Shown piece by piece: positions 53,725 to 62,311 of a stretch of DNA of 64,000 nt. The stretch spans positions 22,353 to 86,352 of the forward strand of contig CABVRX010000002.1 of assembly GCA_902500825.1 (NCBI GenBank). The letters are read 5' to 3'. The notes under the pieces were generated by a model. That model had not been told where the DNA came from, ran no database searches, and saw only the letters and a program-made list of their open reading frames with translations. Positions within the stretch are counted from its first letter, which is position 1. Every line of letters begins with the position of its first letter. The position numbers were made by a program, and so were the translations under genes. Origin of the DNA: an uncultured Nitrospira sp. (GTDB taxonomy: Bacteria; Nitrospirota; Nitrospiria; Nitrospirales; Nitrospiraceae).

Positions 53725-55158
53725 GTGGTCTTCTGGTTCGTCATCCTCTATCTTCTCCTGTCAGTCGGTATCGGACTTTTCGCTGCGACACGTGTGCAGA
53801 ACTCCAAGGATTTTGCTGTTGCCGGCAGGAGCCTACCGTTAGCCGTTGTGGTGGCCACCGTGTTTGCGACCTGGTTTGGCGCCGAAGCGGTATTGGGCAT
53901 CTCGGCAACCTTTGTAAAAGAAGGTCTCCGCGGGGTGATCGCCGATCCGTTCGGGTCGAGTATGTGTTTGATGCTCGCCGGACTCTTTTTTGCTCCACGC
54001 CTGTACCGACTCAATATGCTGACGGTGGGGGATTATTATCGGTACCGCTACAACCGTACCGTTGAGGTGTTGTGCACGCTCTGCATCGTGGCCTCGTATC
54101 TGGGCTGGGTGGCGGCACAATTCAAAGTGTTGGGTTTGGTGCTTAATGTCGTGACGGAGGGAAGTATCAGCCAGTCGGTCGGCATCGTGATCGGCGCAGC
54201 GATTGTTTTAACGTATACAACGTTCGGCGGCATGTTCTCTGTGGCGATTCTCGATTTCGTTCAGATCTCGGTGATCATGGGAGGACTGTTGTATATTGCG
54301 TCGATCGTCGGGGACCTGGCGGGAGGTGTGCGCACGGTCATCAGCCATGCGGCCGAGGCCGGCAAACTCGACTTGTTTCCAGAGGCCACGATGACGGCTT
54401 GGGTACCGTTCGTCGGAGCTTGGATGACCATGATGCTTGGTTCTATCCCACAACAAGATGTATTCCAGCGGATCACATCGGCAAAGGATGAGCCCACAGC
54501 AGTGCGAGGCTCGCTGTTGGGCGCTGCGTTGTATTTTACCTTCTGTTTTGTACCGATGTTCCTTGCTTACGCCGCAACCTTGATTGATCCTGTCAAGTTC
54601 GGAGCGATGTTGGAGCTGGATTCACAGCTGGTCTTGCCGACTCTCGTGTTGCAATATACTCCGATCGCGGCACAGGTCATTTTTTTTGGGGCAGTGCTTT
54701 CTGCAGTGATGAGCTGCTCCAGTGCGACCCTGCTCGCACCATCGGTTGCGCTGAGTGAGAATGTCATCAGGCCGATGTTCCCGCACTTGAACGATTCGGA
54801 ATTTCTGCGCCTCATGCGTGTGGTCCTGGTGGGATTCGCCTCAGCCGTATTGGTTCTTGCGCTGTGGTCGGACGCGACAATCTACAAGCTGGTTGTGAAC
54901 ACGTACAAGGTAACCCTGGTGGCGGCTTTTTTCCCTTTATTTGCAGGTCTTTACTGGAAGCGGGCAACGACACAGGGTGCGTTGTGGGCCATTGTCGCGG
55001 GACTCACGAGTTGGCTGGCATTAGAATTAGTAAGTCAGCCGTACGATGTCTGGCCTCCTCAGCTCGTGGGGTTCGCAATGGCAGGAATCGGCATGGTGGT
55101 GGGGTCGTTGTGGCCTACCCAGATGTGTAAGCCTCAGAGACCTATGGAGAGACCCTAG
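53725..55158 (+). CDS. Sodium:solute symporter (SSF family)
   Basis: 477 residues, GTG start. About 13 membrane segments: FWFVILYLLLSVGIGLFAATR, LAVVVATVFATWFGAEAVLGIS, ILDFVQISVIMGGLLYIASI, AWVPFVGAWMTMMLGSIPQQD, FGAVLSAVMSCSSATLLAPSVALSENV and the late KVTLVAAFFPLFAGLYWKRATTQGA. The GADTL-like sodium-site helix region corresponds to SCSSATLLAP. It carries a Na+-coupled solute such as a proline- or panthothenate-type substrate; the substrate is unknown. It stands alone, converging on the response regulator. Confidence 0.9.
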   Translation: MVFWFVILYLLLSVGIGLFAATRVQNSKDFAVAGRSLPLAVVVATVFATWFGAEAVLGISATFVKEGLRGVIADPFGSSMCLMLAGLFFAPRLYRLNMLTVGDYYRYRYNRTVEVLCTLCIVASYLGWVAAQFKVLGLVLNVVTEGSISQSVGIVIGAAIVLTYTTFGGMFSVAILDFVQISVIMGGLLYIASIVGDLAGGVRTVISHAAEAGKLDLFPEATMTAWVPFVGAWMTMMLGSIPQQDVFQRITSAKDEPTAVRGSLLGAALYFTFCFVPMFLAYAATLIDPVKFGAMLELDSQLVLPTLVLQYTPIAAQVIFFGAVLSAVMSCSSATLLAPSVALSENVIRPMFPHLNDSEFLRLMRVVLVGFASAVLVLALWSDATIYKLVVNTYKVTLVAAFFPLFAGLYWKRATTQGALWAIVAGLTSWLALELVSQPYDVWPPQLVGFAMAGIGMVVGSLWPTQMCKPQRPMERP

Positions 55159-55228
55159 AGCTAGCCCGGATAACCCTCCCGTCAAGGATGATACCGGTTC
55201 GGTGGCCCTATTCGTCTTGTTTGTGTAG

Positions 55229-55591
55229 CTAATGATCGAGCGTGAACCGCACGACACGACGAATAAACTCGGGGGTGAAGGGTTTCTGAATTAGACGTCG
55301 CGCGCCGAATAGCTTGGCAATGTTCAGAAAACTCTGATCGCCGGTAGCACCGGTCATGGCTATAACTCTGGCATCCAGAAATTCCTGCGTCAGCGCGAGC
55401 GTGACTTCCATTCCATCGCGCTCCGGCATCAGGATGTCGGTAATGACGAGGTCGGCCGGTGCCTCGCGATAGAGCATGAGGCCGATTTGGCCATCGGCCG
55501 CTTCACGAATCTGATGTCCCTCTTCCTCAAGAATGCGGCGCAAGGCCGTCCTGATCGATGCATCATCGTCGACGATCAGGATATTGGCCAT
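55229..55591 (-). CDS. Response regulator receiver protein (single domain)
   Basis: 120 residues from ATG 55591 with GAGAGGAGAG upstream. ANILIVDDDASIRTAL has the acidic pocket, PADLVITDILMPERDGMEV the phosphoacceptor Asp, IAMTGAT the switch Thr/Ala and RLIQKPFTPE the conserved Lys. It has no output domain, so it acts through other proteins (CheY-like). It may belong with the Zn-ribbon gene 67 bp upstream. No sensor kinase is adjacent. Confidence 0.93.
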   Translation of the reverse strand: MANILIVDDDASIRTALRRILEEEGHQIREAADGQIGLMLYREAPADLVITDILMPERDGMEVTLALTQEFLDARVIAMTGATGDQSFLNIAKLFGARRLIQKPFTPEFIRRVVRFTLDH

Positions 55592-55659
55592 GCCCTCTCC
55601 TCTCCGAGCTAGGACTCTGTAAGTACGTGTCTGTGTGGCGGCGTGGTTTGGATTCGGTG

Positions 55660-55905
55660 TCATGCCGCGCGCATGATGACTGAATGCATTTCCGCATGGA
55701 GTTCGTCTTCCTTGTGGTCTTCTTCACCGTTTGCGAGGATCAATGCCGGTTGTACCTTGGCAAGCCGGTGTCGCTCAATGACCGGGTCATGAACATTCCC
55801 GCAGTTCATGCATCGGTATCCGTGGGCCCACATATGTCCGTAGGTGCCTTCAAAATCCAGAAAATGTTCTCTCACCATGAAACCCTGGCAGCGTGAGCAA
55901 TTCAT
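55660..55905 (-). CDS. Small Zn-ribbon protein, second copy
   Basis: 81 residues from ATG 55905 with AAGGAGA upstream; a longer ORF to 56040 is not supported. MNCSRCQGFMVREHF and YRCMNCGNVHDPVIERHR hold two CxxC pairs, matching the family of the gene at 36305. A charged acidic/His-rich tail (EEDHKEDELHAEMHS) follows. Role unknown. It is upstream of the response regulator on the same strand. Confidence 0.7.
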   Translation of the reverse strand: MNCSRCQGFMVREHFLDFEGTYGHMWAHGYRCMNCGNVHDPVIERHRLAKVQPALILANGEEDHKEDELHAEMHSVIMRAA

Positions 55906-56269
55906 GTTTATTCTCCTTGGTAAAAGTTGGAGCTTCGTGCTTGCTGTGAGAAAGATAGCTGGAGATTTGTGGGTCAGGTAGATTCGGAGGAGGTAACTCG
56001 GAAGGGGGGAGCCCCGTTGCGGTGTCACGCCGACCAGCATCTAATAGTTAAAGGCCTCATACTACAAGAAGCTGATATCGACGCCTTCCGAAGCAAAGCG
56101 GATCTCGCGGCATGAGAGCGAACACTCTGCCTAAATGGCCTATGAGCCCTCCCAATCCATTTCATCAATAGTTCAGCCTGGTTCGGCTCTGTTCACTTCC
56201 GTTAAGTCAAGTTTTTCCTCAACTAAGCCGATACGATTACCGGAAATATCTTAGGTGGCTTGGTCCGCC
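55906..56269. other. Divergent intergenic region before the secretion locus
   Basis: About 360 bp separating a minus-strand Zn-ribbon gene from the plus-strand TolC-family gene. Weak short frames only. No clear -35/-10 or operator could be named; the locus promoter must be here. Confidence 0.4.
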
Positions 56270-57844
56270 ATGGTGACGATGAGTACTGTCCGGAATGTCC
56301 AAATATTGGGCTGCTCGATAATGTTGCAGACTGCTGTTGCTGTAGTCGTTCTGCTCTCACTCACCGGCTGCCTAGTCAGACCACATCCGTTGAACAAGGA
56401 CGAGGTGAAAGCTCGGGCAGTGAAAGATTTTGAAGCCATTTTGTCGATTGAGGAGCCCATTACGGTGCCAATAGACCTCTACGAAGCCATGGCGCGCGCC
56501 CTGAAGTACAACTTAGAGGCGAAGGTCAAAGCGATACAAATTCAGCTGGCTCATCAGCAGCTCAATATCGCGCACTATTCATTGCTTCCCCAAGTTTCCG
56601 CCAATGCCGGTTTCGATGGGCGCAATAATTTCAGCGGCGGTGTCGGGCAATCGATCGTCACCGGACGTCAGGCAGTTGAACCGTTCACTTCGGCAGAAAA
56701 GAACATCATGTCCGGCAATCTCGCCTTGAGTTGGGATGTCCTGGATTTCGGGTTGTCGTTTGTGCGCGCCCAACAGGCTGCGGACAACGTGATGATTGCA
56801 GAGGAGGAAAAACGACGTATTGCAGTTCGGCTCGTACAGGAAGTCCGAAGCGCATACTGGCGGGCTGTGAGCGCGGAACGAGTGCTCCCCCGGATCCAGT
56901 TTTTGAATGAATCGGTCTCGAAGGCGATGAATAGTGCCCAGCAGATCGTCGATCGAAAACTTCAGGCTCCGCTGATCCCTCTCAACTACCAGCGGGAGTT
57001 GCTCAATATACAGCGGGAAGTGCGACGGCTCTTTCGTGAATTCAGTACGGCCAAGGCACAACTGGCTTCGATGATGGGGGTACCACCTGGAACTTCGTTC
57101 GCTCTAGTCATGCCACCGAGCGCGACCTCGGTGCCGGCGATCAACTTGGATAGTCAGAAGATGGAAGAGCAGGCGCTCTTACTCAGACCGGAGCTGCGAG
57201 CTATTGACTATAAGAAGCGAATTAATGGCAAGGAAACAAAAGCCGTCTTCTTAGAGCTCTTTCCCAGTCTCAAGGTTTCGTTCGGCGGGTACTATAACAG
57301 CAACAGTTTGCTCTTCTATCAGAACTGGCTGACCTATGCAGCCCAGGTGAGTTGGAACCTCCTGTCGGTATTTCGAACACCGGCAAAACTCAAAGCAATC
57401 GAAGCGCACGGGCAAATGTTGGATGCCCAAAGCTTGGCGTTGAGCTTGTCCATCCTCACAGAAGTGCATGTCGGTGCCGCTCAGTTCGTGCATGCCAAGG
57501 AGGAATATCAGGACGCGTGGAATTACCAGCGAGCACAGGCAGCGATCGTGGAGCACACCACTCACCTCTGGACGACGCAAAGGACGAATGACCTCACGTT
57601 CATCCGAGAACAAGTCAACGATGTTGCGGCGGATGTGAGACTGGATGCTGCACGATCAGGGTTGGAAACGGCCTATGCCACCTTGATGGCATCTCTCGGG
57701 GAGGAAGCGGTTCCCGTCAGCATGGGCGAACAAAACGTGGCTCAACTAGCCGATTCGATCAGGCAGTATTGGGAATCGAGTGGTTTCACGATGTCGGAAG
57801 CGGAAAGGAGATCGGAAGCCCATGCGATACCGGTGGCGCAGTAG
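56270..57844 (+). CDS. TolC-family outer membrane channel lipoprotein
   Basis: About 524 residues from ATG 56270; a GTG at 56255 and an ATG at 56321 are alternatives. The hydrophobic VAVVVLLSLTGC is a lipobox. The protein has the TolC layout: EAMARALKYNLEAKVKAIQIQLAHQQLNIAHYSLLPQ, SWDVLDFGLSFVRAQQAADN, the central helices, then SWNLLSVFRTPAKLKAIEA and a helical C-terminal half. Expected role: trimeric outer membrane exit duct for the adaptors downstream. It overlaps the adaptor gene by 23 bp. It differs from the two NodT proteins in lacking their N-terminal PDY motif and forms a separate subfamily. Confidence 0.9.
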   Translation: MVTMSTVRNVQILGCSIMLQTAVAVVVLLSLTGCLVRPHPLNKDEVKARAVKDFEAILSIEEPITVPIDLYEAMARALKYNLEAKVKAIQIQLAHQQLNIAHYSLLPQVSANAGFDGRNNFSGGVGQSIVTGRQAVEPFTSAEKNIMSGNLALSWDVLDFGLSFVRAQQAADNVMIAEEEKRRIAVRLVQEVRSAYWRAVSAERVLPRIQFLNESVSKAMNSAQQIVDRKLQAPLIPLNYQRELLNIQREVRRLFREFSTAKAQLASMMGVPPGTSFALVMPPSATSVPAINLDSQKMEEQALLLRPELRAIDYKKRINGKETKAVFLELFPSLKVSFGGYYNSNSLLFYQNWLTYAAQVSWNLLSVFRTPAKLKAIEAHGQMLDAQSLALSLSILTEVHVGAAQFVHAKEEYQDAWNYQRAQAAIVEHTTHLWTTQRTNDLTFIREQVNDVAADVRLDAARSGLETAYATLMASLGEEAVPVSMGEQNVAQLADSIRQYWESSGFTMSEAERRSEAHAIPVAQ

Positions 57845-58604
57845 CGTGATGGTGGTGGTGTTTCTGACCGTCGTGGCGGTAAGCGTTTCTGCGACAGGTG
57901 GGTCCAAAGGAGACCGATCGGTTCATGTCACAAGGCAGGAATCCGGCATTGCGCGTGGAATCGTGAAGGCGACGGCACAGGCGGTCCTCTATGCTCAGGT
58001 CCAAGGCCGTGTCAGTCAACTCCCGTACAAGGAAGGACAGCGCTTCGAAAAAGGGCACACGCTGGTCCAACTGGACTGTGACAAGTATCGTGCAGAACTA
58101 GCGGTCGCCATCGCCGAACATGAGGTGAAAGATAAAGTTTATAGGAATAACGTCGAGCTCGGCAAACTCAATGCCGTGAGCGAACTCGATCTAGAAACAT
58201 CAGCGGCGGAAGCCAAGAAGACATTTGCCTCGATTCGGATTGCCGAGGTCAACGTAAAGGGATGCCAAATCGTCGCTCCATTCGGTGGGCGTGTGGTCAG
58301 CCTTATGGTCAACGAACATGAAAACGTATTTCCCAACGACAAATTGATCAGTCTGCTGGACGACAGCAGTCTTGAAATTGAGCTCGTGCTGCCTTCTTCT
58401 TCGCTGTCCTGGATTCGACGCAAGTCGTCATTTACCTTCGTTGTCGATGAAACCCAAAGGAGGTATCGAGCGAAGATCAGAGAAGTCGGCGCCTCAATTG
58501 ATCCTGCGAGCCAGACGATCAAAGCCACAGGAGCGTTCGAAAGATTGCCGCCGGAAATCTTGGCCGGCATGAGCGGGTCCGCCCAATTTGTGGAGCAACG
58601 GTAA
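57822..58604 (+). CDS. HlyD/RND-type periplasmic adaptor
   Basis: 260 residues from ATG 57822 (GGAAAGGAG upstream). One signal or anchor segment (SSVMVVVFLTVVAVSVSA) is followed by a lipoyl-like first half (AVLYAQVQGRVSQLPYKEGQRFEKGHTLVQLDCD), a short helical hairpin (AVAIAEHEVKDKVYRNNVEL, ELDLETSAAEAKKTFASIRI), a lipoyl second half (CQIVAPFGGRVVSLMVNEHENVF) and a beta-barrel (LEIELVLPSSSLSWI). It is short for the family. It should link an inner membrane partner to the TolC-like channel. Confidence 0.88.
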   Translation: MRYRWRSSVMVVVFLTVVAVSVSATGGSKGDRSVHVTRQESGIARGIVKATAQAVLYAQVQGRVSQLPYKEGQRFEKGHTLVQLDCDKYRAELAVAIAEHEVKDKVYRNNVELGKLNAVSELDLETSAAEAKKTFASIRIAEVNVKGCQIVAPFGGRVVSLMVNEHENVFPNDKLISLLDDSSLEIELVLPSSSLSWIRRKSSFTFVVDETQRRYRAKIREVGASIDPASQTIKATGAFERLPPEILAGMSGSAQFVEQR

Positions 58605-58606
58605 AC

Positions 58607-59974
58607 ATGACAACGACTGCTGAGCCGACCACACAACAGCTTCCGACGCTGATTCATCTGGCGGCTCTCACCCATCTGGAAGGGCAAGTCCGCGCGGCCA
58701 AGACAATCCAAGAGCTCCGGTTTCTTTCCGTCAACGAAACCCGACGGCTGATTCCCTACGATCAAGTTTTTCTGCTGAGTCCCTCAGGTCCGGCGACGAA
58801 TGCCTATTGTGTGCTCAATGCGTCAAGCGTCGCTGTCGTCGATCGCGATGCGCCGATGATCGTCTGGCTTGAACAGGCGGTCCAAGCGCTGCGTCGAGCT
58901 GGGACTACCAGCGAACAGCCGATGGTGGTCACGGCGGATATGCTGCCCGATTCGCTCCGTGACGGCTGGCGAGAGTTTGTGAAGGGACATGTCTTTTGGT
59001 GCCCGTTGCAACATCCGGATAAAACGGTGCTCGGGGCTTGGTGGTTCGAGCGTGATTTTGCCTGGCAGGAAAACGATGTGGCCATCGTCCACCGGTTGGC
59101 CGGGAGCTATGCGTATGCCTGGAAAGCGTTGTCGAAAAAGGCGCAGAGCTGGTCCAGAAAGATCAGGCGGCCGGTCTGGTGGCTCCTACCGGCTGCCGCC
59201 TTCGCGTTGCTCTGTTTACCGATCCGGATTTCTGCTGTGGCGCCGGTCAAAGTCATGGCGAAAGATCCGGTGGTGGTCAGTGCACCGATGGATGGTGTCA
59301 TCGCGGATGTGTTGATGCAACCGAACCAAACGGTGCAACCGGGTGCCTCCTTGTTCCGGTATGAAGACACCAACCTTCGGAATCAGTTCCGCGTCGCGGA
59401 GAAGCAATTGGCGGTCGCCCAAGCCGAGCACAGTCAGGCTGTCCAAGCCGGTTTCAGCGATCCACGCCGCAAGGCCGATGCCCGCTTGAAAGAAGTCGAA
59501 GCAGATCTCCGCCGGATCGAGCTCGACTATGCGAAAGAGATGCTCGATCAGGTGGAAGTCAGGGCGTCGCAAACCGGGTTACTGCTCTATTCAGACAAGT
59601 CTGATTGGGTCGGACGACCGGTGACCGTCGGCGAACGCATCATGGAAATCGCGGACCCGAAGTTGATTGAGCTGCGGATCGACTTGCCGGTGGCCGACGC
59701 CATCGTTCTCAAAGAAGGCGCCGAGGCCGTCGTCTTTCTCACCTCCCTCCCGCTGGAGTCCTTTTCGGCAACCGTGATCCATACGAGTTACCAGGCCGAG
59801 GTTCTCCCGGGAGATATCTTGGCCTACCGCGTGACGGCTCGACTGACACAACCGGATTCGCGTCTCCGCATCGGTTGGCAAGGCACGGCCAAGATCTATG
59901 GCGAGGAAGGGCCTCTTGCGTATCTGTTGCTACGGCGGCCATTGACGACGGTTCGACAGTGGGTGGGCTGGTAG
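58607..59974 (+). CDS. HlyD-type adaptor with N-terminal GAF-like domain and single membrane anchor
   Basis: 455 residues, starting two bases after the previous stop. Residues about 15-180 look like a cytosolic GAF fold (LIHLAALTHLEGQVRAAKTI, LIPYDQVFLLSPSG, VIVWLEQAVQAL, HVFWCPLQHPDKTVLGAWWFERD). Then comes a membrane segment (WWLLPAAAFALLCLPIRISAV), a lipoyl first half (PVVVSAPMDGVIADVLMQPNQTVQPGASLF), a hairpin (VAEKQLAVAQAEHSQAVQAG ... VEADLRRIELDYAKEML) and second half and barrel (VRASQTGLLLYSDKSDWVGRPV, IELRIDLPVADAIVL). A regulatory domain facing the cytosol on an adaptor is unusual. It belongs to the same operon as the M50 fusion. Confidence 0.85.
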   Translation: MTTTAEPTTQQLPTLIHLAALTHLEGQVRAAKTIQELRFLSVNETRRLIPYDQVFLLSPSGPATNAYCVLNASSVAVVDRDAPMIVWLEQAVQALRRAGTTSEQPMVVTADMLPDSLRDGWREFVKGHVFWCPLQHPDKTVLGAWWFERDFAWQENDVAIVHRLAGSYAYAWKALSKKAQSWSRKIRRPVWWLLPAAAFALLCLPIRISAVAPVKVMAKDPVVVSAPMDGVIADVLMQPNQTVQPGASLFRYEDTNLRNQFRVAEKQLAVAQAEHSQAVQAGFSDPRRKADARLKEVEADLRRIELDYAKEMLDQVEVRASQTGLLLYSDKSDWVGRPVTVGERIMEIADPKLIELRIDLPVADAIVLKEGAEAVVFLTSLPLESFSATVIHTSYQAEVLPGDILAYRVTARLTQPDSRLRIGWQGTAKIYGEEGPLAYLLLRRPLTTVRQWVGW

Positions 59975-59977
59975 ATC

Positions 59978-62119
59978 ATGTTCACCGCGAGACCGACCGG
60001 CAACAAGTCGCAGGAACGAGCACTTCCACCGCTGCGCGCGAACCTCCAACTCAATCGCGGCACTCCGACGCCCGACGGCGTGCCGACGTGGACCATTGTC
60101 GATCCCATTCGCAACCGGTATTTCCAGATCGAATGGCCCGTCTATCAGATGACCCAGCGCTGGAACGCCGGAACGATCGAGAAACTCCATGCCGCGATGG
60201 CGCGCGAGACGACCTGCCGCACGACGGTCGAAGACGTGGAAGACTTGGTGAAGTTTCTCTATGCGAACAATCTGACCGAACAGTCTGCGAGCGGCAAACA
60301 CACCGATTATCAGACCCAGGCTCAAGCCGGAGAACACAATTGGTTGATGTGGCTGGTCCATCACTATTTGTTCGTCAAGATCCCGTTCGTGCATCCGCAC
60401 AACTTTCTGAAAGCCACGTTGCCGATTGTGGCGCCGCTCTATACGGCGGCAGCCGGCTGGATATTCGGCGCCGTCGGCTTGATCGGGCTGGTGCTGGTCG
60501 GCCGTCAATGGGACGCGTTTGTATCGACCTTTCTCTATTTCTTCAACTGGCGTGGCGCGATTCTCTACAGTCTGTCCCTTGGCGCGGTGAAAGTGGTTCA
60601 TGAGCTTGGGCATGCCTACACGGCCACGAGATTTGGGTGCCGAGTCCCGACGATGGGTATCGCCTTCATGGTTCTGATGCCGGTCCTCTACTCCGACGTC
60701 TCTGATTCCTATCGCCTGACATCGAAGCGGAAGCGACTGTTGATCGCAGCGGGCGGCATCATCGCCGAGTTAGGGCTGGCCGCCGTTGCGCTCTTTGCCT
60801 GGGGCTTTCTGCCTGAGGGTGGCATGCGAAGCATCGCCTTCATCGTCGCCACGACCAGCTTGATCATGAGCCTCGCGGTCAATCTGAACCCCCTCATGCG
60901 CTTCGACGGCTATTATGTGCTGGCGGATGCATTGGGTATTCCCAATCTTCAGGATCGAGCGTTTGCATTCGGACAATGGCGGCTGCGGACGTTGCTCTTC
61001 GGTCACCAGAGCCCACCGCCGGAGCTGGCCACGGTCGGCATGCGCCGGACGATGGTCGGCTACGCGTGGGTGGTCTGGCTCTACCGACTCGTGCTGTTTA
61101 CCGGCATCGCCGTCATGGTGTATCACTACTTTTTTAAAGCGCTTGGCATCACTCTGTTTCTGGTCGAGATCGGCTGGTTCATTGCCATGCCCATTGTGCG
61201 TGAGATCAAAGGCTGGTGGACCGATCGTGCACTCTATGTGACCTCATTGAGAGCCTGGGGCACGGCCGTTGTCCTCGGCATCCTCCTCTCGCTCGCCTGT
61301 ATTCCCCTCCGCACGAGTGTCTCCGCCCCGGCGGTGCTTCAAGCGGTGTCCTACGCCACGATCTATGCGCCGACACCGGGGCGTATCAGCCAGGTCTCGG
61401 CAAGAAACGGACAACGTGTTACAGCCGGCGAGCAGATCGTGGTATTGAAGAATCCCTTGCTGGAGAAAGAGGTGCGACTGGCGGAAACCAAAGTAGCGAT
61501 GTGGGACTATCGTCTCGGTCGCCAAGCCGGCCATGATCCGGATCGTGAGCAACGGCAAGTGATCGCCGAATCGTTAAAGGCAGGGCTGGTTGAATTAACC
61601 GGACTCGAATCTAAACAGCAGAATCTGATTCTCAAGGCTCCCATGACCGGAATCATACGGGATCATGCAGATTCACTCACTCCTGGCCGATGGATCGATC
61701 AGAAGCTTCCGATTGCCTACCTCGTCGATACAAGCCAGACTGAGATCGACAGTCTGATCTCCGTCGACGAGCTGGCCTACATTGCTGTCGGACAATTGGG
61801 ACGGTTTATCCCTGATGATCTCACCAGACCATCCCTTGAGGGTGAGATTACGGAGATCGCCGAAGTCGATGAGCGAGAATTGGCCATACCTTACTTGGCA
61901 TCGGTTTTCGGAGGTGATGTCGCTGTGCGGAGGGACGGCAACGGGAAACTCAAGGCGGATGTCTCAATGTATCGGGTCCGATTGAGGCCTCGCGAGGCAG
62001 TCTGGGATGCCGATCAAGCCGTCCCCGGTCACGTCCAGATCGAAGGACGGCCGTCCAGCTTGTCGAAACGAGTGTGGGATCGCACCGTGCCAGTGCTGAT
62101 CAGAGAAAGCGGATTCTAA
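59978..62119 (+). CDS. M50-family metalloprotease fused to HlyD-type adaptor
   Basis: 713 residues, start ATG three bases after the previous stop. The N-terminal 115 residues resemble a PqqD-like peptide-binding region (WTIVDPIRNRYFQIEWPVYQ; TVEDVEDLVKFLYANNLTE). The membrane part has several hydrophobic segments with the zinc motif HELGH at residues 208-212 and the third-ligand region NPLMRFDGYY at 304-313, both intact as in site-2 protease/M50 peptidases. From about residue 430 the protein has another membrane segment (VVLGILLSLACIPL) and a lipoyl-domain adaptor (PAVLQAVSYATIYAPTPGRI ... ILKAPMTGIIRDHADSLTPG). Proposed role: inner membrane component that may bind or cut the exported adhesin's N-terminus. 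No ABC ATPase is present nearby. Confidence 0.9.
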   Translation: MFTARPTGNKSQERALPPLRANLQLNRGTPTPDGVPTWTIVDPIRNRYFQIEWPVYQMTQRWNAGTIEKLHAAMARETTCRTTVEDVEDLVKFLYANNLTEQSASGKHTDYQTQAQAGEHNWLMWLVHHYLFVKIPFVHPHNFLKATLPIVAPLYTAAAGWIFGAVGLIGLVLVGRQWDAFVSTFLYFFNWRGAILYSLSLGAVKVVHELGHAYTATRFGCRVPTMGIAFMVLMPVLYSDVSDSYRLTSKRKRLLIAAGGIIAELGLAAVALFAWGFLPEGGMRSIAFIVATTSLIMSLAVNLNPLMRFDGYYVLADALGIPNLQDRAFAFGQWRLRTLLFGHQSPPPELATVGMRRTMVGYAWVVWLYRLVLFTGIAVMVYHYFFKALGITLFLVEIGWFIAMPIVREIKGWWTDRALYVTSLRAWGTAVVLGILLSLACIPLRTSVSAPAVLQAVSYATIYAPTPGRISQVSARNGQRVTAGEQIVVLKNPLLEKEVRLAETKVAMWDYRLGRQAGHDPDREQRQVIAESLKAGLVELTGLESKQQNLILKAPMTGIIRDHADSLTPGRWIDQKLPIAYLVDTSQTEIDSLISVDELAYIAVGQLGRFIPDDLTRPSLEGEITEIAEVDERELAIPYLASVFGGDVAVRRDGNGKLKADVSMYRVRLRPREAVWDADQAVPGHVQIEGRPSSLSKRVWDRTVPVLIRESGF

Positions 62120-62311
62120 ACTGCCTAGTCGGTCCACCCTCGGCGCCGCTCCATGCATTTCAGAGCTGGTTCGTCTCCGTTACCATCTGTTCCGACAGTC
62201 CTGTGCTTCCTTACTGGGCCGGACTCTGCGTAACTCTGTAGGACCTTCAGCATCGGCAATGTCCATCCGATGAAGACTTGACGCATCATCCCAATTACTT
62301 AAGGAGTCGAT
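62120..62311. other. Intergenic region between the M50 fusion and the adhesin
   Basis: About 190 bp with no ORF. It carries the adhesin's ribosome site AAGGAG at 62301. No convincing terminator or promoter could be named, although TTGACG at 62277 may be a -35. Confidence 0.4.
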
